DNA from: Brachybacterium epidermidis | GTDB lineage: Bacteria; Actinomycetota; Actinomycetes; Actinomycetales; Dermabacteraceae | Reading direction: 5' to 3' | Assembly: GCF_015209585.1 (NCBI RefSeq) | Contig: NZ_JADEYR010000002.1 | Coordinates: 124,001-188,000 of the forward strand | DNA: 64,000 nucleotides | Shown here: piece after piece, positions 62,588 to 64,000 of the stretch | How the letters are laid out: each line of letters starts with the position of its first letter | Numbering within the stretch: the stretch's first letter is position 1 | The notes under the pieces: generated by a model | The model's input: the letters and a program-made list of their open reading frames with translations, nothing else | Database searches by the model: none | Told to the model about the DNA's origin: nothing | Position numbers and translations under genes: made by a program

Positions 62588-64000
62588 TCAGCCCTCCTCG
62601 GTGGGGTCAGGGACGGACGGCTCCGTGGACGCCGGCCGGGGTGCGGGCGAGGTCGTGGATGCCGAGGGGGAGGCGAACCGGGCCGGCGGCAGCGGCGGGG
62701 CCACAGCGGCCGGCTTCTGCTCCAGCAGCGCCAGGGCCTCCTCGACGCCCCGTGCGATCTGCGGATCGGCATCAGCCACCCAGGCACTCGGCGGGTAGGG
62801 CACCTCGATGTCCGGCTCCACGCCGTAGTTCTCGATGGACCAGTCCACGCCCTCGAACCAGCTGGCATACTTGGGCTGGGTGATGCCGGTGCCGTCCACC
62901 AGGTCGTAGCGGCCATCGATGCCGATCACGCCGCCCCAGGTGCGGGTGCCGATCACCGGGCCGATCCCCATCGCCTGGGAGACCGCGTTCACGATGTCCC
63001 CGTCGGAGCCGGCCTCCTGGTTGGTCACCAGCACCACCGGGCCGCGCGGGGCGAACTCGGGGTAGGTGCCGGGGGCCTCGTGGCGCGGGTAGTCCCAGGA
63101 CAGCACGCGGCGCGCCAGACGGTCGGTGACCAGCTGCGAGGTGTGGCCGCCGGCGTTGTACCGCACGTCCACCACGATGCCCTCCTTCGTGGAGGCCTCC
63201 CGCAGGTCACGGTGCACCTGCGCCCAGCCGGAGGAGACCATGTCCGGGATGTGCAGGTAGCCCAGTCGACCGCCCGAGAGCTCCTCCACCCGCTCCCGGC
63301 GGGAGGCCACCCAGGCCTGGTAGCGCAGCTGGGTGTCGTCCGGCAGCGGGGTGACCGCCACCCGACGGTGCCCGCCCTCGCGCTCCAGCACCAGCTCGGT
63401 GGGACGGTTCGCCGCCCCGATCAGCAGCGGCTCCACACCGTCCGGGCCCACCTCGCGACCGTCCACCTGCACGATCGCATCGCCCACCTGGGCGGCCACA
63501 CCGGGGGCCAGCAGCGGGGAGCGGGCGTCCGGATCCGAGGAGTCGCCGGGCAGGATCCGGGTGATCACCCAGCGATCCCCGGCCCGCTCCAGATCCGCCC
63601 CCAGGTACCCGGGCAGCATCGGCGGATCCGCCGTGTACACCGCACCCTGCACGTAGGCGTGGGAGGTGCCCAGCTCGCCCACCACCTCCCACATCATGTC
63701 CTGGAAGTCGTCGTCGGTGACCACGCGCTCCAGCACCGGCTCGTACCAGGAGGTCATGGCGTGCCAGTCCTGACCGTCCATGTCGGCCCGCCAGAACTGC
63801 TGGGCCATGATCCGGTAGTTGTCCCACAGCATGCCGCGCCGCTCGGCCGCCGGGTCCACGGTGAGCCGCAGGCGGGCGGTGTCGATCGCGATGCGGGACG
63901 GGTCCTGGTCCTCCGCCTTGCGGGAGGCGGGCACCTGCACCCAGTCCTTGCCCTGCTTGATCACCAGGGACTCCCCGTCCCCGGAGGCCGCCACGTCGGT
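62588..64000 (-). CDS. Tricorn-protease-type serine peptidase (S41), 5' end outside the window
   Basis: The open frame reaches the window edge, so the N-terminal beta-propeller part is missing. The visible part has the C1 helical domain (MLWDNYRIMAQQFWRADMDG, ELGTSHAYV), a PDZ domain (about 63610-63340, PGVAAQVGDAIVQVDGREV) and the S41 catalytic core with GIVVDVRYNAGGHTSQLV and the nucleophile region EAGSDGDIVNAVS. A disordered Pro/Ser/Thr tail follows. Tricorn homologues degrade oligopeptides downstream of larger proteases. Heads the minus-strand operon that includes the WD40 lipoprotein. Confidence 0.92.
   Translation of the reverse strand, partial: TDVAASGDGESLVIKQGKDWVQVPASRKAEDQDPSRIAIDTARLRLTVDPAAERRGMLWDNYRIMAQQFWRADMDGQDWHAMTSWYEPVLERVVTDDDFQDMMWEVVGELGTSHAYVQGAVYTADPPMLPGYLGADLERAGDRWVITRILPGDSSDPDARSPLLAPGVAAQVGDAIVQVDGREVGPDGVEPLLIGAANRPTELVLEREGGHRRVAVTPLPDDTQLRYQAWVASRRERVEELSGGRLGYLHIPDMVSSGWAQVHRDLREASTKEGIVVDVRYNAGGHTSQLVTDRLARRVLSWDYPRHEAPGTYPEFAPRGPVVLVTNQEAGSDGDIVNAVSQAMGIGPVIGTRTWGGVIGIDGRYDLVDGTGITQPKYASWFEGVDWSIENYGVEPDIEVPYPPSAWVADADPQIARGVEEALALLEQKPAAVAPPLPPARFASPSASTTSPAPRPASTEPSVPDPTEEG

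Overview
The window is high-GC DNA from the chromosome of a Gram-positive actinobacterium. The best fit is the Dermabacteraceae/Brachybacterium neighbourhood, inferred from gene order and protein character; no database search was possible. Gene order in the first 16 kb (murJ, a DUF6049 protein, cca, a class A penicillin-binding protein, rpsF-ssb-rpsR-rplI) is the arrangement usually found not far from oriC in actinobacteria. Many starts are GTG. Several genes have a -10 hexamer exactly 6 nt before the start codon, the signature of leaderless mRNAs.

Layout. 1-9.8 kb: cell-wall and tRNA-maturation genes (partial murJ, DUF6049, cca, PBP, a membrane protein). 10-16 kb: a large catalase, the rpsF operon with an S6:S18-type leader, an amino-acid permease and tRNA-Leu(CAG). 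16-24.8 kb: a GH31 glycosidase, a three-gene unit with a NYN protein, and a ROK regulator/isomerase/Gfo-Idh operon. 24.9-29.3 kb: SelO, a PfpI-like protein and a DUF4091 protein. 29.3-34 kb: an accessory region with a structured leader, an EspG-like protein plus a WXG100-lipase effector candidate, DnaA-box-like repeats and a 13E12-type HNH gene. 34-42.6 kb: esterase, two CNNM/CorC membrane proteins, ppsR-ppsA and a cupin. 43.3-58.7 kb: nickel-pincer cofactor genes larC, larA, larE and larB, a copper-resistance pair, an SMR pair and a hexuronate cluster (LacI, uxaC, uxuB, FGGY kinase). 58.8-64 kb: Dyp peroxidase, a truncated PCuAC copper chaperone, a DUF4919-like protein, a WD40 lipoprotein and a Tricorn-type protease that runs off the end.

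The most interesting reading is metabolic. UxaC and UxuB convert D-glucuronate to D-mannonate, but no mannonate dehydratase is present. A LarA-family Ni-pincer enzyme, three cofactor-synthesis genes and a gluconokinase-like FGGY kinase lie in the same 15 kb. D-mannonate and D-gluconate are C2 epimers, and a gluconate 2-epimerase is known in the LarA family. The cluster could therefore encode glucuronate to fructuronate to mannonate to gluconate to 6-phosphogluconate, using a nickel enzyme in place of the dehydratase. This is inference.

Reading frames are disturbed in several places: cca, the PBP and the DUF4091 gene each need a one-base correction, ppsR probably does, and cueP has an in-frame TAG. 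Three or four single-base indels in 64 kb, mostly beside runs of four G or C, suggest uncorrected sequence errors as much as real pseudogenes.
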